From NCBI RefSeq assembly GCF_016907055.1, contig NZ_JAFBBG010000002.1, positions 1 through 64,000 on the forward strand: a DNA stretch of 64,000 nt, in the 5' to 3' direction. Made by a program: the position numbers and the translations under genes. Positions 18,027-26,018 of this stretch are shown in pieces (within the stretch, counting starts at the first letter, position 1; each line of letters starts with the position of its first letter). Source of the DNA: Paracholeplasma morum (GTDB taxonomy: Bacteria; Bacillota_I; Bacilli_A; Acholeplasmatales; UBA5453). The notes under the pieces are model-generated. The model worked only from the letters and a program-made list of their open reading frames with translations, was not told the DNA's origin and did no database searches.

Positions 18027-19131
18027 ATTCTAATAGGTCCTTTAGTGACTGAATGATATAATCTATATCTTCATTAGTAAGGTCGTATGCTAATGAGAAA
18101 CGAATAACCCCAGGCGTATCATCCGTAATCGCTTTTATCACATGGGATAATTCTATACTGGATTCATTGCACGCACTCCCTGTTGAGACGTATATGCCCT
18201 TCTTGGATAGTTCATAAGCAAGTTCATGCCCTTTTTGATCCTTAAATGAAACAGACAATAATCCAGGAAGTCTATTGGACTTTGGTCCATTAATATAACA
18301 AGGGAATGTTTCAAGAAGCTTCTTTTCTAGTAAGTCTGTTTTCTCTTTTAACGCTTCTTGTTTCTTATGATAATAGGTATAAGCATTTTCTACCGCTTTG
18401 GAAAACCCAATAATCCCAGAAACATTTTCTGTTCCTGCATTAAGTCCGAATTCTTGTGTAGCCCCATGGATCAGTGGACTTAACGCCATTCCAGGACGAT
18501 GATATAGTAACCCAATGCCCTTAGGCCCAAATAGTTTATGTGCAGAAAAACTCATTAAGTCTACTGGTAGAGATTCTAAATCAATTGAGTAGTGTGGCAA
18601 CATTTGAACCGCATCTAAATGAAGATATACGCCTTTTTCTTTCGTAACCTTAAGAATTTCACTCACATTTTGGATGACACCAATCTCGTTATTTGCCCAT
18701 ATAATTGAGACTAATAGCGTTTTAGTCGTGATCGCTTTTCTTAAATCCTCTAAATTAATATACCCTTCTCGATTCACATCTAAATAGGTAACCTTAAACC
18801 CTTGTGTTTCTAAATACTTACACGTGCTTATGGTTGCTTTATGGTCAATCTTTGTGGTGATGATCTCTGTTTTATTCTGATTCATCATGGAAAGTCCCTT
18901 AATGGCTAAATTGATTGCCATCGTTCCACTTTGGGTAAATACCAAAGAATCATGACTACAGTTTAAGTGTTTAGCAATTGACTTTCTTGCATCATTAATC
19001 GCTTTTTTGGCTTCAATGCCCTTTTTATGCATCGAAGAAGGATTCCCATATGAGTCTTTCAAATAGGGTAACATCGCCTCAAATACACTGTCATCAATCT
19101 TTGTGGTTGCAGCATTATCTAAATAAAGCAT
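18025..19131 (-). CDS. Cysteine desulfurase (NifS/IscS family)
   Basis: PLP enzyme that takes sulfur from cysteine as a persulfide for Fe-S clusters and thiolated tRNA. The PLP lysine is in SFSAHKLFGPKGIG (about residues 199-212). The N-terminal LDNAATTKID is typical, and the active Cys loop STGSACNESSIELSHV near residue 325 is the IscS/NifS class I type. Length 368 aa is normal. No IscU or ThiI is adjacent. The gene starts on the stop of a 100-aa unknown (TAATG), downstream of a thioredoxin/CcdA-like protein, so the three share a unit with a thiol/sulfur theme. Rnf and other Fe-S proteins nearby would be consumers. Confidence 0.93.
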   Translation of the reverse strand: MLYLDNAATTKIDDSVFEAMLPYLKDSYGNPSSMHKKGIEAKKAINDARKSIAKHLNCSHDSLVFTQSGTMAINLAIKGLSMMNQNKTEIITTKIDHKATISTCKYLETQGFKVTYLDVNREGYINLEDLRKAITTKTLLVSIIWANNEIGVIQNVSEILKVTKEKGVYLHLDAVQMLPHYSIDLESLPVDLMSFSAHKLFGPKGIGLLYHRPGMALSPLIHGATQEFGLNAGTENVSGIIGFSKAVENAYTYYHKKQEALKEKTDLLEKKLLETFPCYINGPKSNRLPGLLSVSFKDQKGHELAYELSKKGIYVSTGSACNESSIELSHVIKAITDDTPGVIRFSLAYDLTNEDIDYIIQSLKDLLE

Positions 19132-19433
19132 TACTTCACCTCAAGTTCTATTGTAAATCCTAAATAAAGAGTTAAATCTACATCTGGCAAACTACTTAAT
19201 AATTCATTTGTTATCAAAATCTTATTGCGATTTAGGTTCAGTAAGATTAATTCTACCTGATCAGCTAAAACAGATAACGCATATGACTCATGGATGATGC
19301 ATGGGTTTTCATCGTTAAAGGTTTCAATGCATACACGTTTAACTGCCTCTTTATCGTATTTTAGGCCAACCAATCCACCTTTATAGACTTTCTTACCTGA
19401 TGCATCGAGTATGGTGATTTTTTTGATTTTCAT
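19131..19433 (-). CDS. Hypothetical protein, 100 aa
   Basis: I do not recognise a family. It is soluble, without a signal or TM segment, and rich in beta-branched residues, with the N-terminal pattern KKITILDASGKKVYKGGL suggesting a small beta-barrel or hairpin fold. Its three Cys residues (CIETF, CIIHE region) do not form a CxxC. Its start overlaps the upstream thioredoxin/CcdA-like gene (ATGA) and its stop overlaps the cysteine desulfurase start. This double coupling implies a stoichiometric or functional link, possibly as an accessory to sulfur transfer, which is inference. Confidence 0.7.
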   Translation of the reverse strand: MKIKKITILDASGKKVYKGGLVGLKYDKEAVKRVCIETFNDENPCIIHESYALSVLADQVELILLNLNRNKILITNELLSSLPDVDLTLYLGFTIELEVK

Positions 19434-20596
19434 ATAAGGCCTCCAATAAAGACTCTATAGATGTAATATATGGCAACCCCTAAGAAGACAATTGCATTTA
19501 TTAATTTAATGATGTCTAGTCTTGTTCTTACAAAGTTAGAAATAGACCCTACATTCTTCGTTCTTAAACTGATAATGGTAATGACAACCAATGGTGAAAC
19601 AAAGAATAACACATAAATTAGTAACAATACGTTAAAGAATACAAACATCGAGGTTCTGTCGACGACAATCGCCGTCCAGGCAACAAATGCTTGTCCGCTA
19701 CATGGGAATTCAATGATTGCGACAAATACCCCAATTAAGAATCCTAAAACATATACGATAGGGTTATTATCTTCCACTTTTTGTGCGAAAGACCCCATTA
19801 TCTTTTTTGTAATCACAAAGAATCGTCTTGGTAATTGATTCTTGATTTGATTGTATTTTTGATTTCTTGCTGATAGGAAATCCAAAAAGTTAAGTACGGC
19901 AATGAATAAGGCTAAGAGTATTAATACCACATAGAATATCTTCATATAAGGTAGTAACATACCTAGTGCAGAAGATAAGAATCTTCCAAGGATAAAGTAT
20001 GTCACAAAGATTGCTGATATGTATGAAATGCAAATGGCTAATATCGTCTTAGAATTCTTCTTGTCAGTTAAAAATGACAAGAACATTAGTAACATGGCCA
20101 GTGCACAAGGGTTAAATGCATCAAGAATCCCTAGAATCAAAGTAGATCCTAACAACATCATAAAGTCTTTAAAGGTAATGTCTCCATAGAAGAGTTCCAC
20201 TGGATCCAATAGCTCATTTTCATCCATGATCATTTGAGCTTGATTCGATTGGATTGCATTAATTATGTCAGATTCACCAGCATAATAGGTGTCACCTACA
20301 TATAAAATAGGCACCAAGTTCTTATTCTTAGGTACGTTATATGTCCTTGCATATCGTGAAAACATTTCTTCAAATAAATTAAAATCATCTTCACTCATGT
20401 ACTTTAAGACGGTATACCCTTCTTCTGCAAGTTGATCGAATACACCACTTTGTTCAACGGCTTGACAGTTTAAACAAAGGTGTGAGCCAAAATAAACCGC
20501 ATCCGGTTTATCATTAGCTTTGATATTAGTTGTATTTGTAAATAGAGAAAATACAATTACGCCAAGTAAGATGATTCTATATAGTGATTTTTTCAT
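19430..20596 (-). CDS. Thioredoxin-like/CcdA-DsbD-like fusion membrane protein
   Basis: A 388-aa protein with an N-terminal signal sequence (about 1-28), an extracellular thioredoxin-like domain (about 30-130) with a CLNC redox motif in FGSHLCLNCQAVEQ, and about six TM segments. The membrane part carries FNPCALAMLLMFLSFL and EFPCSGQAFVAW, the paired Cys-Pro motifs of CcdA/DsbD-type electron carriers. It would move electrons from cytoplasmic thioredoxin across the membrane to reduce extracellular disulfides. The domain order (Trx first, then membrane domain) differs from classical DsbD, in which a Trx domain follows the membrane part. It is first in a unit with a small unknown and a cysteine desulfurase. 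Confidence 0.82.
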   Translation of the reverse strand: MKKSLYRIILLGVIVFSLFTNTTNIKANDKPDAVYFGSHLCLNCQAVEQSGVFDQLAEEGYTVLKYMSEDDFNLFEEMFSRYARTYNVPKNKNLVPILYVGDTYYAGESDIINAIQSNQAQMIMDENELLDPVELFYGDITFKDFMMLLGSTLILGILDAFNPCALAMLLMFLSFLTDKKNSKTILAICISYISAIFVTYFILGRFLSSALGMLLPYMKIFYVVLILLALFIAVLNFLDFLSARNQKYNQIKNQLPRRFFVITKKIMGSFAQKVEDNNPIVYVLGFLIGVFVAIIEFPCSGQAFVAWTAIVVDRTSMFVFFNVLLLIYVLFFVSPLVVITIISLRTKNVGSISNFVRTRLDIIKLINAIVFLGVAIYYIYRVFIGGLI

Positions 20597-20675
20597 TAGT
20601 AAACTCCTATAGTTCCACTTATTATTTTAATACAAAAAGTAAGAAATTCATAATCCTATGGTAAATCAATATATA

Positions 20676-20701
20676 AAGAAAAAATGCGATTGCTCGCATT
20701 T
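20676..20701 (-). terminator. Intrinsic terminator after rpmE
   Basis: The hairpin AAATGCGA-GCAA-TCGCATTT with a T-rich 3' tail on the minus strand. It has the same GCAA tetraloop and closing GCGA/TCGC pairs as the terminator after tkt. Confidence 0.8.
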
Positions 20702-20717
20702 GATTTCTTATGAGTGA

Positions 20718-20930
20718 TTATTTCTCTTTGTTAACACCATAGCGCTTGTTGAAACGTTCCACACGGCCTGCAGCTTGTGTAAATGTATCTTGTCCTGTAT
20801 AGAATGGGTGGCAATTTGAACAAGTATCAACTCTAATTTCTTTAGAAACTGATCCGACTTCAAATTCATTACCACAAGTTACACAGTGAACTTTAGCGAC
20901 TTGGTATTTTGGATGAATTTTTTCTTTCAT
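20718..20930 (-). CDS. rpmE: Ribosomal protein L31 (zinc-binding type)
   Basis: Large-subunit protein bL31 in the B1 bridge. Zinc ligands are visible as CVTCGNEF and [10 protein letters not shown] (C-x2-C twice), and the C-terminal part has the family run [14 protein letters not shown] chose the second ATG (20928-20930) because GGAG lies 7 nt before it; the first ATG at 20934-20936 is too close to the GGAG. This gives 70 aa, a normal size. It is a single-gene unit with its own promoter and terminator. The zinc form is often replaced by a Cys-free paralogue under zinc limitation; none is seen here. Confidence 0.96.
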   Translation of the reverse strand: MKEKIHPKYQVAKVHCVTCGNEFEVGSVSKEIRVDTCSNCHPFYTGQDTFTQAAGRVERFNKRYGVNKEK

Positions 20931-20982
20931 ATTCATTCTCCTTCCGCCATAGACTTAATGTCCATAGTAAGTTTGCGTAGGT

Positions 20983-21011
20983 ATTATATCATAGATATTT
21001 TAAATACACAA
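20983..21011 (-). promoter_or_regulatory. rpmE promoter
   Basis: Minus-strand -35 TTGTGT (21006-21011), 17-bp spacer, extended -10 TGA-TATAAT (hexamer 20983-20988). Confidence 0.7.
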
Positions 21012-21032
21012 ACATTTTTGATATCTTTTATT

Positions 21033-21542
21033 TTAGAACTTTTTATCAATGAAAATGTCTTTTGTCCTATCCAAGAAGCGATTCGCTAATATGCCTGTAA
21101 AGATACCAGCAGGGATAGAAATAAAGAGCATAAGTGGGGCATAATACGCCACTACATCCGTAAACAAGAACGATGCAGCAACTAATTGCCCAATGACGTG
21201 AAATAAACTCGATAAGGTTGAATTCGCTGTAATCCCAAAGAAATCGAGTTTAACCAATATGCTTAAGACAATTAAAGAGAACACTGCCCCTGAGAAACTC
21301 AAGGAAAATGTGGCATAGTTAAACGTTCCAGGGCTATATAATGCTGTAACAACAATTCTTAGTAAGACCGTGATGACTGCTTCTTTTGCGCCATACTTAT
21401 AAATAATGATTAGTGTAACAATATTAGAAAATCCTATTTTAAATGGAATGCCAGGGATGATTTGAACGTAGGATTCTAATATATTGATGATGGAAGCAAC
21501 CCCAGTTAGGATGGCTAATAATGTAAGTTTTTTAACGGACAT
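21033..21542 (-). CDS. Gx transporter family / heptaprenyl diphosphate synthase component I-like membrane protein
   Basis: A 169-aa integral membrane protein with about five hydrophobic segments, matching the Hpre_diP_synt_I (Gx transporter) pattern: LLAILTGVASIINILES, IPFKIGFSNIVTLIIIYKYG and FHVIGQLVAA. The family is ECF S-component-like and is often found next to NusG-II, ApbE and Rnf genes, exactly as here. Its substrate is not known; a role in quinone or prenyl metabolism or in flavin supply has been suggested by context only. Its start overlaps the NusG-II gene stop (TAATG). Confidence 0.8.
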   Translation of the reverse strand: MSVKKLTLLAILTGVASIINILESYVQIIPGIPFKIGFSNIVTLIIIYKYGAKEAVITVLLRIVVTALYSPGTFNYATFSLSFSGAVFSLIVLSILVKLDFFGITANSTLSSLFHVIGQLVAASFLFTDVVAYYAPLMLFISIPAGIFTGILANRFLDRTKDIFIDKKF

Positions 21543-22024
21543 TAGATAATCACATCCGTTTCTGATTGATTAAATTCAATGGTCACATAGTTAGGTAGAC
21601 AAATGATAGGATTCTTATCGGAGAACCCTTGTCTACTACAAATGTTATAGGGTGAAAACTCTTCTTTAACCCTGACTTTAGAATCTTTATATTCGATAAC
21701 GACAATCCCTAAATGCCCCATAATATAGTATTGGTTCTCATATACTGCAATCCCTTTATTTATCTCTAGAGTATCCAGTTTGATGTCATTTACATAAATG
21801 CCATCTTTTTCTACTCTTGGAAGTTCCTCAAGCATAATAACTTGTTCGTTCTTTCTAGGTGTAAAGCTCCCATCTCTTAAATCCACTGAGAATAAGACCG
21901 TGTTTCTTACCTTAACATAAGCGATGTCTCCGGTTTTATCTAAGATTGAGGTTGCTAGTAAGTATCCACCAAAGACAATCAGTAAAATCCCAATAAGGAT
22001 ACGATCATTCTTTTTCTTCTTCAT
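21542..22024 (-). CDS. NusG domain II-containing membrane-anchored protein
   Basis: A 160-aa protein with a short basic N-terminus and one TM segment (ILIGILLIVFGGYLLATSI). The C-terminal NusG-II-like domain (about 85-155) has the signature NICSRQGFSDKNPIICLPNY, where two Cys flank a loop that would lie outside the cell. Family members are usually around 120-130 aa; here an extra region of about 40 residues (about 30-75) precedes the domain. Such proteins recur in ApbE/Rnf/FMN-binding gene groups, but their function is unknown. The ATG lies inside the end of apbE (20-bp overlap). Confidence 0.8.
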   Translation of the reverse strand: MKKKKNDRILIGILLIVFGGYLLATSILDKTGDIAYVKVRNTVLFSVDLRDGSFTPRKNEQVIMLEELPRVEKDGIYVNDIKLDTLEINKGIAVYENQYYIMGHLGIVVIEYKDSKVRVKEEFSPYNICSRQGFSDKNPIICLPNYVTIEFNQSETDVII

Positions 22025-23234
22025 GGCCTTTTTTAGCTCCTTTTTTCTTATCTAAAACGGATAACAAAACAAGTACGCCGCCACCTACTACAATTACCCC
22101 ACCTAAGATTAAGTAAAGTGTGGATACGTTTCCTTTAGTTCCTACTGTTCTAAATTCTGATTTAGTCAAGTTGTGGTTAACAATCGACCCATCGTTTAAA
22201 AAGAACACAGCTTTGTAGTCATAGGTATCTAAAAGTGCTTTTGCTTCTTCGAGTGGCATATTGAATAATGCTGTGGATAGTCCATCCAATAAAGCAGCAT
22301 CATCCCCTACTAGGGTAATGGCGTTATAGTAATCCATAGGAACTAAATCAAATGGAGAAATGATATGATGATATTTTCTTCCTTGATAGGTTGCATACTG
22401 AATATAGTTACCAGATGAAGAAATACTTGTATTCTTAACAGATAACACACCCGCTTCATCGCCATATACTTCCAGTGGATTCACTAACCCAATTTCAAAG
22501 GCTCTTTCTTTGCCTTCATCGGTTAAGGCTGTCCCAACCGAAAGGGTTGAACTACCTAAGTTGATTAAATAATGTTTATACCCTTTGCTCTTAATGTAAG
22601 TTTCAATCTCTTTTGCAGCATAGCCTTTAGCATATGCCCCAAGGTCAAGTTTCATTAAGCTATCTTCTAGATAAACAGATTTAAGCGTCTCGTTTAAGAT
22701 GACTTTATTTGGATCAATATGATTTTTATAAGTGTTTATTTTAGTAATTGTTTCGTTGAATACCGATTCTGGTATCTCACTATAAACATACTCATTTGAG
22801 AGAATAACTTCTTTCCATGTATCAATGACACCACCCAATACTGGGTTGAAATACCCATTGGTTTCTTTTGATAATTCTAGTGCATCTTTAATCATGTTAA
22901 ATAGCAGTTCATCTACAACAACTGGTTCAATCCCTGCTTTTTCATTGATGGATACTAAGTTGTTTTGATGATAAATCGGATCTTGGTGGGTTGGTCTTGG
23001 GCCAATAAAGTTATTAGCCAAGTGATCAAATCGTTTAAGAATGGTTTCAATGGCATTTTTATCTTCCAAAGTATACCCCTCAGCAATTTTAATCGATATG
23101 TCTGTATATAAATAGATAGGACTTTCCAGGTCTTCTGGAAAATATATCGTATAAGGATCAGTAGCCGCATTGATTTCTGGATTGAATTGTGTGAAAAGGC
23201 CAAAAAGTATGGCCAATATTATTAGTTTTTTCAT
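22005..23234 (-). CDS. apbE: FAD:protein FMN transferase ApbE
   Basis: Extracytoplasmic flavin transferase that attaches FMN from FAD to Thr/Ser of partner proteins such as RnfG and RnfD. The 409-aa protein has an N-terminal signal peptide (about 1-24) without a lipobox Cys, the ApbE domain (about 40-335) with DLGAYAKGYAAKEI, SSSGNYIQYATYQGRKYHHIISP-type segments and the metal-site region LVGDDAALLDGLSTALFNM, and a C-terminal TM anchor (about 375-397). C-terminal anchoring instead of lipidation is less common. It has its own promoter and follows the rnf terminator, so it may be regulated apart from rnf while acting on RnfG/RnfD. Confidence 0.93.
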   Translation of the reverse strand: MKKLIILAILFGLFTQFNPEINAATDPYTIYFPEDLESPIYLYTDISIKIAEGYTLEDKNAIETILKRFDHLANNFIGPRPTHQDPIYHQNNLVSINEKAGIEPVVVDELLFNMIKDALELSKETNGYFNPVLGGVIDTWKEVILSNEYVYSEIPESVFNETITKINTYKNHIDPNKVILNETLKSVYLEDSLMKLDLGAYAKGYAAKEIETYIKSKGYKHYLINLGSSTLSVGTALTDEGKERAFEIGLVNPLEVYGDEAGVLSVKNTSISSSGNYIQYATYQGRKYHHIISPFDLVPMDYYNAITLVGDDAALLDGLSTALFNMPLEEAKALLDTYDYKAVFFLNDGSIVNHNLTKSEFRTVGTKGNVSTLYLILGGVIVVGGGVLVLLSVLDKKKGAKKGHEEEKE

Positions 23235-23262
23235 GTGTAAATGACATCCTTTTTCTTCGACT

Positions 23263-23268
23263 ATTATA
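23263..23268 (-). promoter_or_regulatory. apbE promoter (-10 region)
   Basis: Minus-strand extended -10 TGT-TATAAT (hexamer 23263-23268). No good -35 is visible. It lies between the rnf terminator and the apbE RBS. Confidence 0.55.
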
Positions 23269-23286
23269 ACACAATAACCCGCAATG

Positions 23287-23312
23287 AAAAAGGACTTTCG
23301 AAAAAGTCCTTT
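23287..23312 (-). terminator. Intrinsic terminator of the glyA-rnf operon
   Basis: The hairpin AAAGGACTTT-TTCG-AAAGTCCTTT with a following T run on the minus strand lies just after the short rnfB. It marks the end of the operon and argues that rnfB really ends here. Confidence 0.8.
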
Positions 23313-23319
23313 AAAGTCT

Positions 23320-23631
23320 TTATAGCTTAATATTTACTGGGGTTCCATCTGGATTTGGATTGTCTTTTAGATATTGAAGAATTGGGTTGTAGTGTTTATC
23401 TGGTTTACCTGGCTTACATCTTGAGATGTTTCCAGCTCTACCAGAAACGATTTCAACAGCAAATGCGTGACAACCTGGGGTCCCGCAGGCACCACAGTTG
23501 TAGTTTGGTAACATTTTTTCAACTGTTGTAATTCTTTCGTCTTCTTTAACTTCTAGATATTTTGCTGCAAAAGCAAGTCCAAAACCAAGAAATAATCCAA
23601 GTGCTCCTAATATAAGTGTAGATTCAATCAT
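23320..23631 (-). CDS. rnfB: RnfB, short form with only the N-terminal anchor and Fe-S motif
   Basis: A 103-aa protein: an N-terminal TM segment (about 5-24), then the RnfB Fe-S domain with NYNCGACGTPGCHAFAVEI (Cys residues of a 4Fe-4S cluster at about 46-54) and a fourth Cys in NISRCKPGK. Typical RnfB has one or more ferredoxin domains with CxxCxxCxxxCP motifs after this; here the protein ends about 25 residues past the CKPGK motif. The stop is followed at once by an intrinsic terminator, and no ferredoxin-like frame is found in the 85 bp to apbE, so this is a compact form and not a frameshift. It overlaps the upstream Cys-rich gene (ATGA). Confidence 0.85.
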   Translation of the reverse strand: MIESTLILGALGLFLGFGLAFAAKYLEVKEDERITTVEKMLPNYNCGACGTPGCHAFAVEIVSGRAGNISRCKPGKPDKHYNPILQYLKDNPNPDGTPVNIKL

Positions 23632-23825
23632 TTCTTAATCTCCTTCATCATGTCTAAAGCTTCTTTAAACGAGCATCCTCCGCTAACGGCACACGTTTCA
23701 CAATTTTGAGCTTCCATGTAAGCATGTTGGCAACTTTCAGGTACTGGCGTTTTTTTATTCAAAATCGCTATTACAAAGAAGAATGCCATGATTACAAATA
23801 GGACTCCTAAACCGAGAAACTCCAT
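23628..23825 (-). CDS. Small Cys-rich membrane protein in the rnf operon
   Basis: A 65-aa protein with one N-terminal TM segment (LGVLFVIMAFFFVIAIL) and a C-terminal soluble tail with four Cys: ESCQHAYMEAQNCETCAVSGGCSF. The spacing C-x9-C-x2-C-x5-C could hold a metal or Fe-S cluster. I do not recognise a named family. It is inserted between rnfA and rnfB, with overlaps or near overlaps on both sides, so it is very probably part of the same complex. It may partly compensate for the missing ferredoxin domains of RnfB, which is inference. Confidence 0.75.
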   Translation of the reverse strand: MEFLGLGVLFVIMAFFFVIAILNKKTPVPESCQHAYMEAQNCETCAVSGGCSFKEALDMMKEIKK

Positions 23826-24406
23826 TATACTAACCCTTGTAAACCAAGGAATGCTAATGACATTAAGCCGGCAACGACTAATGCAATTGGCATGCCTTTA
23901 AAGGCTTTAGGAACGTTTGCAGAATCCAAGCGGATACGGATTGCAGAGAAAGCAACGATAACAAGTGTATATCCTAATGCAGTACCAAGTGTAATGGTTA
24001 AAGCATCTAGGAACCCTTGAGCTTCAGTTAGGTTTGTTTGAGCTACCCCTAATACAGCACAGTTGGTTGTAATAAGTGGTAAATAAACCCCTAATCCACG
24101 GTATAAGCTTTCAACATATTTCTTAAGAATCATTTCAACCAATTGAACAACCGCTGCAATAACTAAGATGAAAGCAATTGTAGCAGTATAACCAATGCCC
24201 ATTGGTTCTAAAACAAATTCATATAAAGGATAAGTGATTGCCGTAGACATCATCATAACGAACAGAACGGCTGCGCTCATACCCCATACGTTACTCATTT
24301 TCTTAGATACACCCAAGAATGAGCAAATCCCTAAGAACTTAATAACGATAATGTTATTGACTAACATCGCTGAGATTAGCGATATGAAAAATACTTCTAA
24401 TGTCAT
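23825..24406 (-). CDS. rnfA: RnfA, membrane subunit of the Rnf complex
   Basis: Six-TM membrane subunit of the ferredoxin:NAD+ oxidoreductase. With RnfE it forms the symmetric transmembrane core that holds a Cys-bound Fe-S site. The family motifs are VNNIIVIKFLGICSFLGVS (Cys at about residue 27) near the N-terminus and LPLITTNCAVLGVA (about 108-121), where Cys is a conserved core residue. 193 aa is standard. The start overlaps rnfE (ATGA). Confidence 0.95.
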   Translation of the reverse strand: MTLEVFFISLISAMLVNNIIVIKFLGICSFLGVSKKMSNVWGMSAAVLFVMMMSTAITYPLYEFVLEPMGIGYTATIAFILVIAAVVQLVEMILKKYVESLYRGLGVYLPLITTNCAVLGVAQTNLTEAQGFLDALTITLGTALGYTLVIVAFSAIRIRLDSANVPKAFKGMPIALVVAGLMSLAFLGLQGLV

Positions 24407-25068
24407 TTTTTAGCCACCACTTTCTTTTTAGGTTTAGCATTTCCAACAGCAGCGAAAATGGCTAATAAAATACCAATCACTAAGAATGCTCCTGGAGGCG
24501 AAACAAACACACTAATCGCATAGTCTTCTGAGAATAATCTAAGGGTTGTTTCAAAAGGTAATGGTAATAATACGCCTAGTGAAATAGCGCCTTTACCAAT
24601 GATTTCTCTAATTAAACCAATTAAAGAAATCGCAAGGGCAAACCCTGTAGCCGAACCAACACCGTCAATGATAGAATCAACGACGCCATTTTTGGATGCA
24701 AATGATTCTGCACGTCCTAAAACGATACAGTTAACGGCGATCAGTGGAATAAATACACCTAATGAATCCGATAAAGCACCTGCAAAAGCTTGTACGAACA
24801 TGTGTAATGCAGTAACAAGTGTTGCAATAATAACGATGTAAGCTGGAATACGAACATCATTAGGAATTAGTTTTCTTAAAGCTGAGATTACTAAGTTAGA
24901 TAGCGCAAGAATAATGATAACCATGATTCCCATACCTAAAGCACTTTCGAATGAGCTTGTTACAGCAAGTGCAGGACACATACCTAACATCACTTTGAAT
25001 ATGGCGTTTTCTTTAATGACGCCTGTCATGAAAATATCTTTTTTATTTAGCTTGATTGTGTCGTTCAT
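24403..25068 (-). CDS. rnfE: RnfE, membrane subunit of the Rnf complex
   Basis: Six-TM subunit paralogous to RnfA. Family motifs are LGMCPALAVTSSFESALGMG near the N-terminus and IPLIAVNCIVLGRAE in the middle, with Cys residues at the positions used for the intramembrane Fe-S centre. 221 aa is normal, with a short Lys-rich C-terminus. It begins at the stop of the second rnfG (TAATG). Confidence 0.95.
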   Translation of the reverse strand: MNDTIKLNKKDIFMTGVIKENAIFKVMLGMCPALAVTSSFESALGMGIMVIIILALSNLVISALRKLIPNDVRIPAYIVIIATLVTALHMFVQAFAGALSDSLGVFIPLIAVNCIVLGRAESFASKNGVVDSIIDGVGSATGFALAISLIGLIREIIGKGAISLGVLLPLPFETTLRLFSEDYAISVFVSPPGAFLVIGILLAIFAAVGNAKPKKKVVAKK

Positions 25069-26018
25069 TATGCCAACACCCCCTTCAAGGCTTGTAATAA
25101 ATCATCGATATGTTTCTTAGAGAATGTAGCACCTGTTACAGTGTTTTCCACAGTATCATAAGACGCAATCGGTTGATCAACTAGGGTTTCGAAATAAGCA
25201 AGGTGGTCATTAATGAATCCTTTAGTATGCTCAGAGTCTTCAATTGAGATACCTTTGATCTTACCTTCAGTGTCTAAACCAACTAGAAGCGTTAAATTCC
25301 ATTCAACGGTTCCGTAGTAGAAACCTGCTACGTCACTTGAGCTTCTCTTTGAAGTAACTGTGTATGCATAACCTACTACAACGTCATTGATTTTAACTGC
25401 TTCTTTCTTAGTAACATTCGCATTTCCTACGAATGATGAATCGACTTCTGTTGTAGCACCATCACCATAGATTACTTCATAAGAAGTTCTGGATACCGGT
25501 TCTAATCCTTTATGGATGAAAATCGCTTCTCTAAGCATTTTTCTAACTAAACTAGATCCTACAGTTGCACCAGAATTAATGTCATATTTTGGTACTCTAA
25601 CATCGGAATTCAGTTCAGCTAAATCTATGTTGTCAATAAGTTTACCTTTAAAACTTTGAATGTTATTGTATAAATCTTTTAATACGAAATCAGATTGCGG
25701 AAGGCTCTTAACTTCAATACCAGTAATTCTTCCTGATTTTGAAATCCCAATAATCACTTCAACGTTTTTGTCGTTTGAGTAATCATTCTTACCACTGGCT
25801 TCATAGATGTATCCAATCACTTTACCATCTTTCTTAACTTCAATCTTATCTGTTACATAAGTATATTTTGTGAAGTTAACTGACTTGTAAGAATCTCCAT
25901 CGCTGAATAAGATTTTTTCAGGTGAAGGGTTAAACGTTCTAAACACAAGTAAGAATAGTAGGCTAAGCACGATTGCTACACCAAGATTAATGAGTATGTT
26001 TCTATTTTCGCGACTCAT
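25068..26018 (-). CDS. rnfG: RnfG-like protein 2, two FMN-binding domains
   Basis: A 316-aa extracytoplasmic electron carrier with one N-terminal TM segment (about 9-26). Typical RnfG has one FMN_bind domain and about 190-210 aa; this one has two. The first carries NSGATVGSS and the second NTVTGATFSKK, both fitting the S/T-GA-S/T flavinylation pattern in which ApbE links FMN to Thr. The C-terminal ~115 residues are almost identical to those of the next gene upstream (26015-26989), at DNA level too. It overlaps its neighbours on both sides. It should relay electrons between RnfD/RnfC and the RnfA/E core. Confidence 0.88.
   Translation of the reverse strand: MSRENRNILINLGVAIVLSLLFLLVFRTFNPSPEKILFSDGDSYKSVNFTKYTYVTDKIEVKKDGKVIGYIYEASGKNDYSNDKNVEVIIGISKSGRITGIEVKSLPQSDFVLKDLYNNIQSFKGKLIDNIDLAELNSDVRVPKYDINSGATVGSSLVRKMLREAIFIHKGLEPVSRTSYEVIYGDGATTEVDSSFVGNANVTKKEAVKINDVVVGYAYTVTSKRSSSDVAGFYYGTVEWNLTLLVGLDTEGKIKGISIEDSEHTKGFINDHLAYFETLVDQPIASYDTVENTVTGATFSKKHIDDLLQALKGVLA
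25077..25425 (-). repeat. 3' copy of the duplicated rnfG segment
   Basis: This ~350-bp stretch encodes the C-terminal FMN-binding domain of the second RnfG and is highly similar at DNA level to 26026-26370 in the first RnfG, with an offset of about 945-950 bp. The N-terminal halves of the two genes are far more diverged, a pattern that suggests gene conversion. Confidence 0.8.

Noticed and set aside
23235-23319. Possible frameshifted ferredoxin domain of RnfB
   Set aside because: Only 85 bp separate rnfB from apbE, filled by an intrinsic terminator and the apbE promoter. No CxxCxxC coding remains in any frame, so the short RnfB is not explained by a local frameshift.
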